This document shows positions 43,760 through 52,286 of a DNA stretch of 52,596 nt, piece after piece. The notes under the pieces are model-generated. The model worked only from the letters and a program-made list of their open reading frames with translations. It did not search any database and was not told the DNA's origin. This stretch comes from Pseudomonadota bacterium (lineage in GTDB: Bacteria > Pseudomonadota > Alphaproteobacteria > SMXQ01). Made by a program: the position numbers and the translations under genes. Location: the NCBI GenBank assembly GCA_022566265.1, contig JADFJG010000004.1, positions 29,096 to 81,691 on the forward strand, read 5' to 3'. Every line of letters starts with the position of its first letter. Position 1 is the stretch's first letter.

Positions 43760-45355
43760 CTAGAGGTCGGCGAGGCCGGGGAAGGCGATGGCCGAGACCG
43801 CGACATAGACGAGGCTGGCGATGAGCGCCGTCGCCGGTACCGTGATCAGCCAAGCCATGACGATGGTGCGCAAGTGGGAGCGCCTGACCAGTTTTCGCCG
43901 CTGCCAGTTTTTGAGCGCCATCTCCGCGCGCTCGGTCAGGCGGGCGTAGTGCTCGGCTTCCGGTTCGACCGGCCCGTCCTTCAAAAGTTCGGCGACCACG
44001 GCGCGCCGCCATTCCATTTCCGAACGCCCGGTGTCGAACAGCTGGGGCTCCCGGTGGTCGCTGAACAACGCACGGATGGCCCTGACCTTGTCGGCCTCGT
44101 TCTCGAGATACTCGCGCAGGAAGCCGACCCCGAAGATGGCGCCGATGGCGATATGGGTGGAGCTCACGGGCAAAGCCATGGCCGAGGCGACGATCACCGT
44201 GATCGAGGACGAAAGCGCCACGGTGAAGGCCCTGATCCGGTCCATCTCGGTGATCTCGGTGCCGACCCGGCGCACCATCTTGGCGCCGAATAGGATCAAT
44301 CCCGCAGACAAGCCTACCGCGCCGATGAGCATGACCCAGGGAGGGATCGTCACCTTGGTGGTGATGGCGCCTTCGCCGACGGTGTGCACGATGGCGGCGA
44401 GCGGCCCGATGGCGTTGGCGACATCGTTGGAACCATGGGCGAAGGAAAGCAACGCGGCGGCGCAAATCAACGGCACCGTGAACAGCCGGCTGACAGCCTC
44501 CCGCGTGTTCTCCATGCCCTTGGCGGCGGCGGCAACCAGCGGCCGCACCATGACGTAAATCAGCCCGAAGGCGGCCACCGAGGAAGCGAAAATGGTCGCG
44601 CCGTCGGGCCGCCACACCCGCTTCAGCCCTTTCAACAGGAGATAGGCGGTAAAGGCCGCGCCCATGATGGCGACGAGCACCGGCAGCCACCGCTTGGCCG
44701 CCGCGACCTTATCCTCGCGGAACACGATGCCGGCCTTGATCGCGGCGAGGAAGGCGGCGGCGATGGCGGCGCCAAGGACCGGCGAGACGACCCAACTGGC
44801 GGCGATCTTGGCCATCACGCCCCAGTCGACGCTGTCCATGCCGGCGGCGGCGAGGCCGGCGCCGAGCACGCCGCCGACGATGGAGTGGGTGGTGGAAACG
44901 GGTGAGCCGAGGTAAGTGGCGACGTTGATCCAGATCGCGGCGGCGAGCAGCGCCGACAGCATGAGGCGCACGAAGGCGCCGGCGTCGGGGATGTCGGCGG
45001 GGTCGATGATTTCCTTGGCTATGGTGCCGATCACGTCGCCGCCGGCAATCAGCGCGCCCATGGTCTCGAACACGGCGGCGATGGCCAGCGCCCCGGCCAT
45101 GGTCAGCGCGCCGGAACCGACCGCCGGGCCGACATTGTTGGCGACATCGTTGGCGCCGATGTTAAGCGCCATGTAGACGCCGATGACGCCGGCGACGATG
45201 ACCACCATTGCCTGGGGCAGGCCGGCGACCTCGGTGGTTATGTAGGCCGCGGCCAAGACCAGGACCAAAGCCCCGGCCAGCAGGTGGCGCGCGGTATGAC
45301 CGTTGGCTTCGGCCGCGAGGGAAGGCCCTTTGGGGCCATTATTAGATGCTGTCAC
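43760..45355 (-). CDS. pit: PiT-family inorganic phosphate transporter
   Basis: This 531-residue membrane symporter (Na+ or H+ coupled phosphate uptake) has two PD001131-type repeats: NIGANDVANNVGPAVGSGALT near residue 67 and FAHGSNDVANAIGPLAAIVHT near 305, with GSPVSTTHSIVGG and LPVSSTHIAIGAIFG as their partner motifs. There are about ten hydrophobic segments and a hydrophilic loop of about 85 residues before the last helix. No PhoU-like DUF47 gene is next to it. The start is GTG at 45355 with a short AGG before it. The gene's 3' end abuts an IS scar. Confidence 0.92.
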   Translation of the reverse strand: MTASNNGPKGPSLAAEANGHTARHLLAGALVLVLAAAYITTEVAGLPQAMVVIVAGVIGVYMALNIGANDVANNVGPAVGSGALTMAGALAIAAVFETMGALIAGGDVIGTIAKEIIDPADIPDAGAFVRLMLSALLAAAIWINVATYLGSPVSTTHSIVGGVLGAGLAAAGMDSVDWGVMAKIAASWVVSPVLGAAIAAAFLAAIKAGIVFREDKVAAAKRWLPVLVAIMGAAFTAYLLLKGLKRVWRPDGATIFASSVAAFGLIYVMVRPLVAAAAKGMENTREAVSRLFTVPLICAAALLSFAHGSNDVANAIGPLAAIVHTVGEGAITTKVTIPPWVMLIGAVGLSAGLILFGAKMVRRVGTEITEMDRIRAFTVALSSSITVIVASAMALPVSSTHIAIGAIFGVGFLREYLENEADKVRAIRALFSDHREPQLFDTGRSEMEWRRAVVAELLKDGPVEPEAEHYARLTERAEMALKNWQRRKLVRRSHLRTIVMAWLITVPATALIASLVYVAVSAIAFPGLADL

Positions 45356-45607
45356 CCTAACCCGAAATTCGATTGTTGCCCTGTCGATGACCCCGCGGCC
45401 GGCCCAAATCGGCCCCCGCTTCGGTCAAGCAGCAGTCTCTGGTTGGTGATGAAACGCCCCCGAAAAAAACTTGCCGCGTTCAAAAGCGCGCGGCGGCGCC
45501 TGTAAGTATCATTTCACCCATTCAAGGTCCAGCGGAGAAGCGCAAAAAAAATTTGTATTCGATAAAAAAGTTTTATGCCGCGCAACCGGGGGTGGTCTGG
45601 TGCGCGA

Positions 45608-46126
45608 TCACGCGCGTGGGTAGAGAATCGACCGGTAGATCCGCGCCGCGTCCTCGCCGAAACAGCAAAAGACGACCTTCCGCATCTCCCCGTCGGTTTC
45701 GAGAAACGCGGTCACCGTCTCGATCGCGATCTTTGCCGCCAGCTCGAACGGAAAGCGGTAGGCGCCGGCGCTGATCGAGGGAAAGGCGATGGAGCGGATT
45801 TGGTGTTGGCGCGCGAGGTCGAGGGAATTGCGGTAGCAACCGGCGAGCAGGCGGTCTTCGTCGGCCTTGCCGCCGTGCCACACCGGGCCCACCGTGTGGA
45901 TGACCCAATCGGCGGGCAGCCCATGGCCCTTGGTGATCTTCGCCTCGCCGGTGGAACAGCCGCCAAGGGCGCGGCATTCGTCGCGGAGCTCGGGTCCGGC
46001 GGCGCGGTGGATGGCGCCGTCGACGCCGCCGCCGCCGAGCAGGCTGGGGTCGGCGGCATTGACGATGGCATCGAGTTCGAGCCTGGTGATGTCGCCGGCG
46101 ACGATCTCGATCCTGTCGCTCATCAT
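45608..46126 (-). CDS. Macrodomain protein, O-acetyl-ADP-ribose deacetylase type
   Basis: This 172-residue single macrodomain resembles YmdB/MacroD. VAGDITRLELDAIVNAAD, LLGGGGVDGAIHRAAGPEL and SIAFPSISAGAYRFP form the ADP-ribose pocket, including the catalytic Asn/Asp region and the GGGGVDGAIH loop. It probably removes O-acetyl-ADP-ribose or mono-ADP-ribose from proteins. Start at 46126 (MM), with GAAGGGA upstream. It lies 31 bp after the AmpG-like gene on the same strand. Confidence 0.93.
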   Translation of the reverse strand: MMSDRIEIVAGDITRLELDAIVNAADPSLLGGGGVDGAIHRAAGPELRDECRALGGCSTGEAKITKGHGLPADWVIHTVGPVWHGGKADEDRLLAGCYRNSLDLARQHQIRSIAFPSISAGAYRFPFELAAKIAIETVTAFLETDGEMRKVVFCCFGEDAARIYRSILYPRA

Positions 46127-46157
46127 ACTGTCCCTTCTCTGGCTCTCTCCGGCCCTC

Positions 46158-47498
46158 TCAGGCGTCAGACTCTACGCGGGCCGTTCCGCCTTCGCCGGCG
46201 GCCCGTATCAGCCAGATCAAGAGGGCGAGCCCGGGAAGCGCCGCAAGCGTGGTCAACAGGAAGAAGCTTACCCAATCCACCTGGTCCGCCATCCAGCCGC
46301 CGGCCGCCGACAGGACCGTGCGCCCCACCGCCGCAAGGGACGATAACAGCGCATATTGGGTCGCGGTAAAAGCGAAAGTGCAGAGCGAGGACAGATAGGC
46401 CACGAACGCCGCGGTTCCCATGCCGCCGGTGAAATTCTCGATGCCGACGGTAAGGGCGAGGACGGCGATGTCATGGCCGACCATGGCCTGCACCGCGAAC
46501 ATCAGGTTGGAAAGCATCTGCAGGACGCCGCAGACCAATAATCCTTTCAAGACGCCGAGACGAACCACCACGATACCGCCGAGCACCGCCCCGGCGAGTG
46601 TCGCGCCGAGCCCGAAGACCTTGCTGACGCTGGCGATCTCGGAAAGCGTAAACTCCATCTCGATGTAGAACGGATTGGCCATGACGCCGGCGACGGCGTC
46701 GCCGAACTTGTAAAGCACGATGAACAACAGGATCACCGGCCAATCGCCGCGGGCAACGAAGTCGGCGAACGGCGCGACGACATGGGCCTCGATCCATCCG
46801 GCCGTCCCCGCGCCCCGGGCACCCTGGACGCGATCGACCCCGGGGGCGGGATCGACGCCGGCCTCGGCCCGGCGCCCGGCGGTCGGCTCCGGGTTCAGCA
46901 GGATGGTGGCCATACCGACGCTGACCAGCGCCGCCATGGTTGCGAAAGCGGCGAACCAGCCGAAAAAATCGGCGATATAGAGGGCCCCGGCACCGGAGAC
47001 CAGCATGCCGATGCGATAGCCGATCTGGATCGCCGCCGCGCCCGCGCCCTGCTCGTGCCCGGCAAGGATCTCGACACGATAGGCGTCGATCACGATGTCC
47101 TGGCTGGCCGAAAAAAAGGCGACGGTGAGCGCGATCACGGCGGTCAGCGCCGCCTGCGTGCCAGGCTCGGTGGCGCCCAGAGCCAAAACCGACGCCATGA
47201 GGGCGACTTGCGTGACGATCGCCCAACTCCGCCGCCGCCCCAGCAGAGGTCCCAATACCGGCACCCGCAGGCCGTCGATGAAAGGCGACCAAAGGAACTT
47301 GAGGGTGTAGGGAAGACCGACCAACGCGAACAGACCGATGGTGGTCTTGTCCACCCCGACGGTCGCCAGCCATGCCGAAAGCGTTCCCAGCGTCAAGGCA
47401 AGGGGCAGGCCGCTGACAAAGCCGAGGAACAGGATGACGAGCATCCGGCGGTCGCGATAGACGGCGGCGGTCTGAAGCCAGCCGGACCTTAACTTCAT
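46158..47498 (-). CDS. ampG: AmpG-like muropeptide MFS transporter
   Basis: This 446-residue permease has about 12 hydrophobic segments. FLGFVSGLPLALTLGTLSAWLATVGVDKTTIGLFALVG and PYTLKFLWSPFIDGLRVP (residues about 24-80; blocks) are the AmpG signature, as is FFSASQDIVIDAYRVEIL near 140. AmpG imports anhydromuropeptides for cell-wall recycling. A 45-residue low-complexity hydrophilic loop (AGVDPAPGVDRVQGARGAG) separates the halves. The ATG at 47498 is preferred to an upstream TTG at 47516. Confidence 0.88.
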   Translation of the reverse strand: MKLRSGWLQTAAVYRDRRMLVILFLGFVSGLPLALTLGTLSAWLATVGVDKTTIGLFALVGLPYTLKFLWSPFIDGLRVPVLGPLLGRRRSWAIVTQVALMASVLALGATEPGTQAALTAVIALTVAFFSASQDIVIDAYRVEILAGHEQGAGAAAIQIGYRIGMLVSGAGALYIADFFGWFAAFATMAALVSVGMATILLNPEPTAGRRAEAGVDPAPGVDRVQGARGAGTAGWIEAHVVAPFADFVARGDWPVILLFIVLYKFGDAVAGVMANPFYIEMEFTLSEIASVSKVFGLGATLAGAVLGGIVVVRLGVLKGLLVCGVLQMLSNLMFAVQAMVGHDIAVLALTVGIENFTGGMGTAAFVAYLSSLCTFAFTATQYALLSSLAAVGRTVLSAAGGWMADQVDWVSFFLLTTLAALPGLALLIWLIRAAGEGGTARVESDA

Positions 47499-47611
47499 GG
47501 GAGGATGGCTCCGCAATTCCGTTCATCCGCGATCGGCGGCGGTGATGATAGTGACCGCGCGCGCCGATGGCCAGAGCCCGGATGCGGCCCCCATTTCCAG
47601 TCTTGGACTAT

Positions 47612-47659
47612 GTGGCGGTCGGGGTGGCGGTCGGGGTGGCGGTCGGGGTGGCGGTCGGG
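47612..47659. repeat. 12-bp tandem repeat x4 (minisatellite)
   Basis: GTGGCGGTCGGG is repeated four times exactly (47612-47659) in the 177-bp gap between the adenosine kinase stop and the ampG start. No gene reads through it convincingly. Confidence 0.93.
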
Positions 47660-47675
47660 CGTGTCATTCGTTGCC

Positions 47676-48659
47676 CTAGAAGTCCAACAGGTCGGCCAGC
47701 GGTTTTTCGGACCGGGCGCCGAATTGGCCGATGATTGCCGCCGCCGCCTTGCCGCCCAGGCGCCCGCAGGTGGGAATATCGCAGCCTCGGGTCAGACCGA
47801 AGAGGAAGCCCGCGGCATAAAGATCGCCGGCGCCGGTGGTGTCCACCACCTTATCTACCGCCTCGGCGTCGAGGATGTGGATATCGGAGTCGGTTATGAC
47901 CACCGAGCCTTTATCCGACCGGGTGAGCACCGCCACATCGCAGAGGCCGCGTATTTCCTGCAGCGCGGCGTTGAAATCGCCGACCTCGCAGAGCGAGACG
48001 ATCTCCGTCTCGTTGGCGAACAGGATGTCCACATGATTACCGATCAGCTCCCGGAATTCGGTCCGGTGGCGGTCGACGCAGAGGGGATCCGAAAGGTTGA
48101 GCGCCACCTTGTTGCCCGCTTCATGGGCGATGCCGGCCGCCTTCTTGAACGCCTTCTTGGCCTCGGGTGGATCCCACAGATAGCCCTCGAGGTAGGTGAC
48201 CTTCGCCCGCTTGATCAGCTTGGGATCGATGTCGCCGGGCGAAAGTTCGGCGCAGGCGCCGAGATAAGTCTGCATGGTGCGTTGGGCGTCGGGGGTCACC
48301 AGCACGAGGCACCTGGCCGTCGGCGGGCCGTCGGTGGCCGCGGGGGTGTCGTACTCGACCCCGACGGCGCGGATGTCGTGGCGGAAGATGCCGCCAAGAT
48401 CGTCGTCGCGCACCTTGCCGACGAAGGCCGCGGTGCCGCCAAGGGACGCCAGCCCGGCCAGGGTGTTTGCCGCCGATCCCCCGGAACACTCGATCGCCGG
48501 ACCCATCTTGGCATAAAGCGCCTCGGCCTCCGCGAGGTCGATCAGGGTCATCGTACCCTTGGTCAATCCGTTATCGTCGAGGAACTTGTCTTGCTCTCGG
48601 GCGATGACATCGACGACGGCGTTACCGATGCCGGCGACATCGAGGAGGGATTCCGCCAT
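47676..48659 (-). CDS. PfkB-family carbohydrate kinase, probable adenosine kinase
   Basis: This 327-residue ribokinase-fold enzyme begins MAESLLDVAGIGNAVVDVIA. ECSGGSAANTLAGLASLGG is PfkB signature 1 and KVVDTTGAGDLYAAGFLFGL is signature 2 with the catalytic Asp. The sequence ARREQD..NGLTKGTMTLID fits bacterial adenosine kinase, which phosphorylates adenosine to AMP and salvages the adenosine released by the SAM cycle. The ATG at 48659 has GGAAGG upstream; a TTG at 48680 is less likely. Sugar specificity within PfkB cannot be proven. Confidence 0.87.
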   Translation of the reverse strand: MAESLLDVAGIGNAVVDVIAREQDKFLDDNGLTKGTMTLIDLAEAEALYAKMGPAIECSGGSAANTLAGLASLGGTAAFVGKVRDDDLGGIFRHDIRAVGVEYDTPAATDGPPTARCLVLVTPDAQRTMQTYLGACAELSPGDIDPKLIKRAKVTYLEGYLWDPPEAKKAFKKAAGIAHEAGNKVALNLSDPLCVDRHRTEFRELIGNHVDILFANETEIVSLCEVGDFNAALQEIRGLCDVAVLTRSDKGSVVITDSDIHILDAEAVDKVVDTTGAGDLYAAGFLFGLTRGCDIPTCGRLGGKAAAAIIGQFGARSEKPLADLLDF

Positions 48660-48965
48660 GGCCTTGTTGCCTTCCGTCAAGGGATTTTAAGACCCGAATA
48701 TAAACCGCAATATAGACCGCGCTTATTTTCGCACAAGTGGCGTAAGATTCCGCTGGTCGAATTCATTTGGTTTTCCGGCGGCTGAACGGGTATCCTGACG
48801 ACAGGGCGCGTTCGACACCAATGAAGCTGCCGGCAGCGCGCCAACCCGGCAGAGCCGTCGACGCCACGGGAGGCGATCACCCCGATCAAAAGCCCCTTGC
48901 GGGCCGGGGCGATCGGCCGAGGCGGCCAACGACAATCAGGGTGAGCAAGGAAGGAGCGACACAGC

Positions 48966-49616
48966 ATGTTCCGCCGAAAGAAAAGTGTAGTGGCCGTGCC
49001 GAGGATTCCCATCGTCCCCGAAGCCGATGGCGGTTCCATGGCGAAGCCGGCAGCGAAGCCGTCGGCGCGGCAGGTGACTCCCTTACCGGTGACCAATCCG
49101 GTCCCGGCCCGACCGTTCACCGCGTCAACCGGCCGGCGCTCGGACATTCCCGGCATGGGCCGCAAGCGCCCCGACATGGACGCCTATACCGGCGCCGAGA
49201 GCAAGACCCTGGTGGTCGGGCGCGACATCTTTCTGAACGGCAACAATATTTTATGCGACAGGCTGGTGGTTGAGGGCTCCGTCGAAGCGGAGAAGGTCGA
49301 AAGCCGGATCATCGAGATATACAAGGACGGCCATTTCAAGGGTACCGCGTTGATCGAAAACGCCGAAATCAGTGGCTGGTTCGAGGGTAAACTCAAGGTC
49401 AGCAAGCGGCTGGTCATCCACGCCGGCGGCAGGGTCATCGGCAATATCCGGTACGGCCAGCTCGAGGTCGAGGTCGGCGGCGAGATTTCCGGCGACGTCA
49501 AACTGATCCCACCGTCCGAAGGCCAGGCGGAGGAGCCGTTGCCGATGGAGCCGCTGACGGCGGTAAAGGGGAAATCGCGAGAGCGCCAAGGCGCGCGGAA
49601 CGCGTCCCGCGCCTGA
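48966..49616 (+). CDS. Bactofilin family cytoskeletal protein
   Basis: This 216-residue protein has a disordered basic N-terminus (MFRRKKSVVAVPRIP), a bactofilin beta-helix at residues about 82-180 (TLVVGRDIFLNGNNILCDRLVVEGSVE, KLKVSKRLVIHAGGRVIGNI, YGQLEVEVGGEISGDV; each shorter than the domain) and a short charged tail. Bactofilins self-assemble into filaments near the membrane and localise cell-wall enzymes or stalk and shape factors. GGAAGGAG precedes the ATG. It is single, with the adenosine kinase gene divergent. Confidence 0.92.
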   Translation: MFRRKKSVVAVPRIPIVPEADGGSMAKPAAKPSARQVTPLPVTNPVPARPFTASTGRRSDIPGMGRKRPDMDAYTGAESKTLVVGRDIFLNGNNILCDRLVVEGSVEAEKVESRIIEIYKDGHFKGTALIENAEISGWFEGKLKVSKRLVIHAGGRVIGNIRYGQLEVEVGGEISGDVKLIPPSEGQAEEPLPMEPLTAVKGKSRERQGARNASRA

Positions 49617-49691
49617 ACGCGGCGGGGAAGGACGACGCCGGTCATATCCGAAGAGACGGCGCCACGGGCGCGGTGGGATGCTGATGGGCCC

Positions 49692-49957
49692 AGAGCACTA
49701 TCCGGCCAGTAGGAATCGTTTGACCGGGATTATTTTGCGCCGTGGCTAGGCGCGCGCCGCATGGCGATGCTTGAGCATCGGCAAAGGGGCGCAACGACGC
49801 CACGGCGCAAAAGAACCCGGCCTCCGGTGGGGCAAAACGGCCCCTCGGATGCGTCGCGACGCTCGCCCGATGCTCAAGCATCGCGCTTCGCGCCGCTCCT
49901 ACCCGAGGGACCGTTTTGCCGCCATCAAATCGCTTCCTACTGGCCGGATAGTGCTCT
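49692..49957. mobile_element. 266-bp nested inverted-repeat (MITE-like) element
   Basis: The ends are perfect 24-bp inverted repeats (49692-49715 and 49934-49957), core CACTATCCGGCCA. Inside are two further long hairpins: a 14-bp perfect stem (49733-49746 with 49799-49812) and an 18-bp stem with one mismatch (49831-49848 with 49903-49920). Each hairpin holds a small GATGC/GCATC stem-loop whose loops (TTGA and TCAA) are complementary. A perfect GCGTCGCGACGC palindrome lies at 49851. No transposase is encoded. As RNA it would fold into a three-way junction. No target-site duplication is obvious. Confidence 0.75.
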
Positions 49958-50495
49958 AAAGCCGGTATATTGGCTCGGCACCGTGGCTTTCGCCTTGACG
50001 ATGGCCGCCTGCGCCGGCCCTGCGCCGGTGACCCCGCCGCCGCCCACGTCCGGGGTCGAGACAGCGACGGCCGAGATCGAAGCGCCGGCGGAGGCAGCCC
50101 GGCCCGCGGCCCCGGCGCCCAAGGCCCCGGCCCCCAAGGCCCCCGCCCCCAAGGCTCCAGCCAAGACGGAAAAAAACATCCCCGAGACACCGCCACCGCC
50201 GGAAACCCGGACCGCCAAACTGGCGGCGCCGGTGAACCCCGGGCGCATCATGGGACTGACCCGCGCCGAGCTTTCGGACCTTTTGGGCAAACCCCATTTC
50301 CGGCGCCGGGACATCACCGCCGAGATCTGGCAATACCGGCATAGCGAATGCATCCTCGATGTCTTTCTTTACCAGTCGGGCAACGACTACCGGGTGCTTC
50401 ATTTTGAAATGCGTCAGGGCAAGGCCGCGGCCGCCTCGAGGACGCGGTGCCTGGCGGCGCTGTTGAACGCCCGCGACAGGGACGGGGCCGGTTAG
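49761..50495 (+). CDS. Putative lipoprotein with C-terminal conserved domain; 5' end formed by repeat element
   Basis: The recognisable protein begins at codon 49959: KPVYWLGTVAFALTMAAC, a lipoprotein signal with the lipobox TMAAC, then a Pro/Ala spacer containing three KAPAP units. It ends in a domain IMGLTRAELSDLLGKPHFRR...IWQYRHSECILDVFLY that occurs in other alphaproteobacterial proteins of unknown function. No ATG, GTG or TTG lies at the proper place before the signal; the first in-frame ATG (49761) is inside the repeat element and adds 66 non-signal residues. A GTG at 49983 would leave the signal too short. The gene may be 5'-disrupted. Start coordinate is therefore formal. Confidence 0.6.
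   Translation: MAMLEHRQRGATTPRRKRTRPPVGQNGPSDASRRSPDAQASRFAPLLPEGPFCRHQIASYWPDSALKPVYWLGTVAFALTMAACAGPAPVTPPPPTSGVETATAEIEAPAEAARPAAPAPKAPAPKAPAPKAPAKTEKNIPETPPPPETRTAKLAAPVNPGRIMGLTRAELSDLLGKPHFRRRDITAEIWQYRHSECILDVFLYQSGNDYRVLHFEMRQGKAAAASRTRCLAALLNARDRDGAG
50115..50159 (+). repeat. 15-bp tandem repeat x3 in the lipoprotein gene
   Basis: Three in-frame units (50115-50129, 50130-50144, 50145-50159) containing CCCAAGGC encode Ala-Pro-Lys-Ala-Pro repeats in the spacer after the lipobox. Confidence 0.85.
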
Positions 50496-50506
50496 GGCAC
50501 TATCCG

Positions 50507-51622
50507 ATGCCAAGCGTGGCCGACCACCCGCCTTCAAGGGCCGTTACCCCAAGCGCCGCGGACACTCGGCCCGCGGGTCCGGGCAATGGGGCCTATTTAT
50601 ACGACCTCTGGTATCTCGCCATGCCGGGCGGGCGGTTGAAAACCGGGCGTCTGGCGGCGATGACACTGCTCGGCGAGCCCTTGGTGTTCGGCCGCGACCC
50701 TGCCGGCGCCCCCTTCGCGCTTCGCGATAACTGCCCTCACAGGGGCGTTCCTCTCAGTTATGGGACCTTCGACGGCAAGGAGATCGAGTGTTGTTATCAC
50801 GGCTGGCGCTTCGACCGCGACGGCAAGTGCGTTGCCATCCCGACGCTCGTCGCCGGGCAGAACTTCGATCTCGGCAAAATCCAGCTGAAGAGCTACCCCT
50901 GCCGCGAGAAGCAGGGGAACATCTGGGTGTTCATGGCCGGCCAGCGGGGCGCCGGCGCCGAAGCGTCCGCCGATATCCCCACCATTCCCGGCCTCGGCGA
51001 GCGCTACGGCTACCTCGCCGTGACCTTGCGCTTTGCCTGCCCCATCGACGACGCCGTCATCGGCCTCATCGATCCCGCTCACGTGCCCCAGGTCCATCGC
51101 TCCTGGTGGTGGCGTCCGGCCAGGACGGCGCACGATAAGTCGAAGCGGTTCGTGCCCTCGGAGCTTGGCTTCACCATGTGCCGCCATGCGCCCTCGACCA
51201 ACTCCAGGGCATACAGGCTGCTTGGCGGCGCGCCGGAGACCGAGATCACCTTCCGGCTCCCCGGCATTCGCACCGATCATATCCAGGCCGGACGGCACGT
51301 GTTCTGCAACCTCACCGCCATGACCCCGGTCGGGCCCGAGGAAACCGAGGTCACCAACGTGCTCTACTGGACGGCGCCCTGGTTGACGCCGTTCAAGCCC
51401 TTGATGCGGCCGATCGCCCGCCGGTTTCTCGGTCAGGACCGGCGTATTCTCGCCTTGCAGCGGGAAGGGATGGCGCACCATCCGCCCTTGATGCTGGTCG
51501 ACGACGCCGATAGGCAGGCCAAATGGTATTACCGGATGAAAAAGGAGTGGACATCGAGCCGCGAGGAGAACCGCCCCTTCGTCAACCCGGTGAAGGAACG
51601 GACCTTGCGTTGGCGTACCTAG
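50507..51622 (+). CDS. Rieske-type aromatic ring-hydroxylating/demethylating oxygenase, alpha subunit
   Basis: This 371-residue non-haem iron oxygenase has a Rieske [2Fe-2S] site with DNCPHRGVPLSYG (Cys-x-His) and ECCYHGWRFDRDGKC (Cys-x2-His) at residues about 70-106, and a catalytic domain with the mononuclear-iron motif IGLIDPAHVPQVHRSWW near 185. It resembles VanA-like monooxygenases, which oxidise or demethylate aromatic substrates; no reductase gene is adjacent. The ATG at 50507 lies 11 bp after the lipoprotein stop, within a partial copy of the repeat-element end. An earlier ATG at 50447 would overlap the lipoprotein gene. Confidence 0.9.
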   Translation: MPSVADHPPSRAVTPSAADTRPAGPGNGAYLYDLWYLAMPGGRLKTGRLAAMTLLGEPLVFGRDPAGAPFALRDNCPHRGVPLSYGTFDGKEIECCYHGWRFDRDGKCVAIPTLVAGQNFDLGKIQLKSYPCREKQGNIWVFMAGQRGAGAEASADIPTIPGLGERYGYLAVTLRFACPIDDAVIGLIDPAHVPQVHRSWWWRPARTAHDKSKRFVPSELGFTMCRHAPSTNSRAYRLLGGAPETEITFRLPGIRTDHIQAGRHVFCNLTAMTPVGPEETEVTNVLYWTAPWLTPFKPLMRPIARRFLGQDRRILALQREGMAHHPPLMLVDDADRQAKWYYRMKKEWTSSREENRPFVNPVKERTLRWRT

Positions 51623-51624
51623 AA

Positions 51625-51637
51625 CACTATCCGGCCA
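51625..51637. repeat. Solo copy of the repeat-element end
   Basis: CACTATCCGGCCA is an exact 13-bp match to the terminal inverted repeat of the 49692-49957 element, 2 bp after the Rieske oxygenase stop codon. A GCTTCCTA, also found in the right end, follows at about 51647. A shorter match, GCACTATCCG, lies at 50497-50506. Confidence 0.6.
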
Positions 51638-51650
51638 CGCCGTCTGCTTC

Positions 51651-52286
51651 CTAGAAAGTCGCCTTTCCCTCGAACCGGCAAAGATCCTCGACCACGCAGG
51701 CCAGACATTTGGGCTTGCGCGCCAGACACACATAGCGGCCATGGAGGATGAGCCAGTGATGGGCGTGTCGGCGCATCCGCTTCGGCACGACCCTTGCGAG
51801 CCTGTTCTCGACCTCCAACGGCGTCTTGCCGGGGGCCAGCCCGGTGCGGTTGGAGACCCTGAAGACATGGGTGTCGACGGCGATGGTGGGGGCGCCGAAG
51901 GCGGTGTTCAAAACCACGCTCGCGGTCTTGCGCCCGACCCCGGGGAGGGCTTCCAGCGCCCCGCGGTCGTCGGGAACCTCGCCGCCGTGTTCGGCGATGA
52001 GTATGGCGCTCAATCGAATGACGTTCCTGGCCTTGGTGTTGAACAGCCCGATGGTCTTGATGCGGCGGCGGAGTTTCGCTTCGCCCAAAGCCACCATCTT
52101 GGCCGGCGCATCGGCGATGGCGAAAAGCGCCTTGGTCGCCTTGTTGACGGCGACGTCGGTGGCCTGGGCGGACAGCACCACCGCCACCAGCAGGGTATAG
52201 GGATTGATATGGTCGAGCTCGCCCCTGGGCGCCGGCTTGGCGGCCTCGAAGCGGCGGAAGAACTCATCGATATCGGCGCCTTTCAT
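51651..52286 (-). CDS. nth: Endonuclease III (DNA glycosylase/AP lyase)
   Basis: This 211-residue base-excision repair enzyme removes oxidised pyrimidines. The helix-hairpin-helix LPGVGRKTASVVLN with the catalytic Lys, the catalytic Asp in AVDTHVFRVSNR, and the 4Fe-4S ligands CLARKPKCLACVVEDLC (Cys-x6-Cys-x2-Cys-x5-Cys) are all present. The ATG at 52286 gives the usual length; the frame is open to 52373. It is divergent from the transporter gene with a 96-bp gap. Confidence 0.97.
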   Translation of the reverse strand: MKGADIDEFFRRFEAAKPAPRGELDHINPYTLLVAVVLSAQATDVAVNKATKALFAIADAPAKMVALGEAKLRRRIKTIGLFNTKARNVIRLSAILIAEHGGEVPDDRGALEALPGVGRKTASVVLNTAFGAPTIAVDTHVFRVSNRTGLAPGKTPLEVENRLARVVPKRMRRHAHHWLILHGRYVCLARKPKCLACVVEDLCRFEGKATF

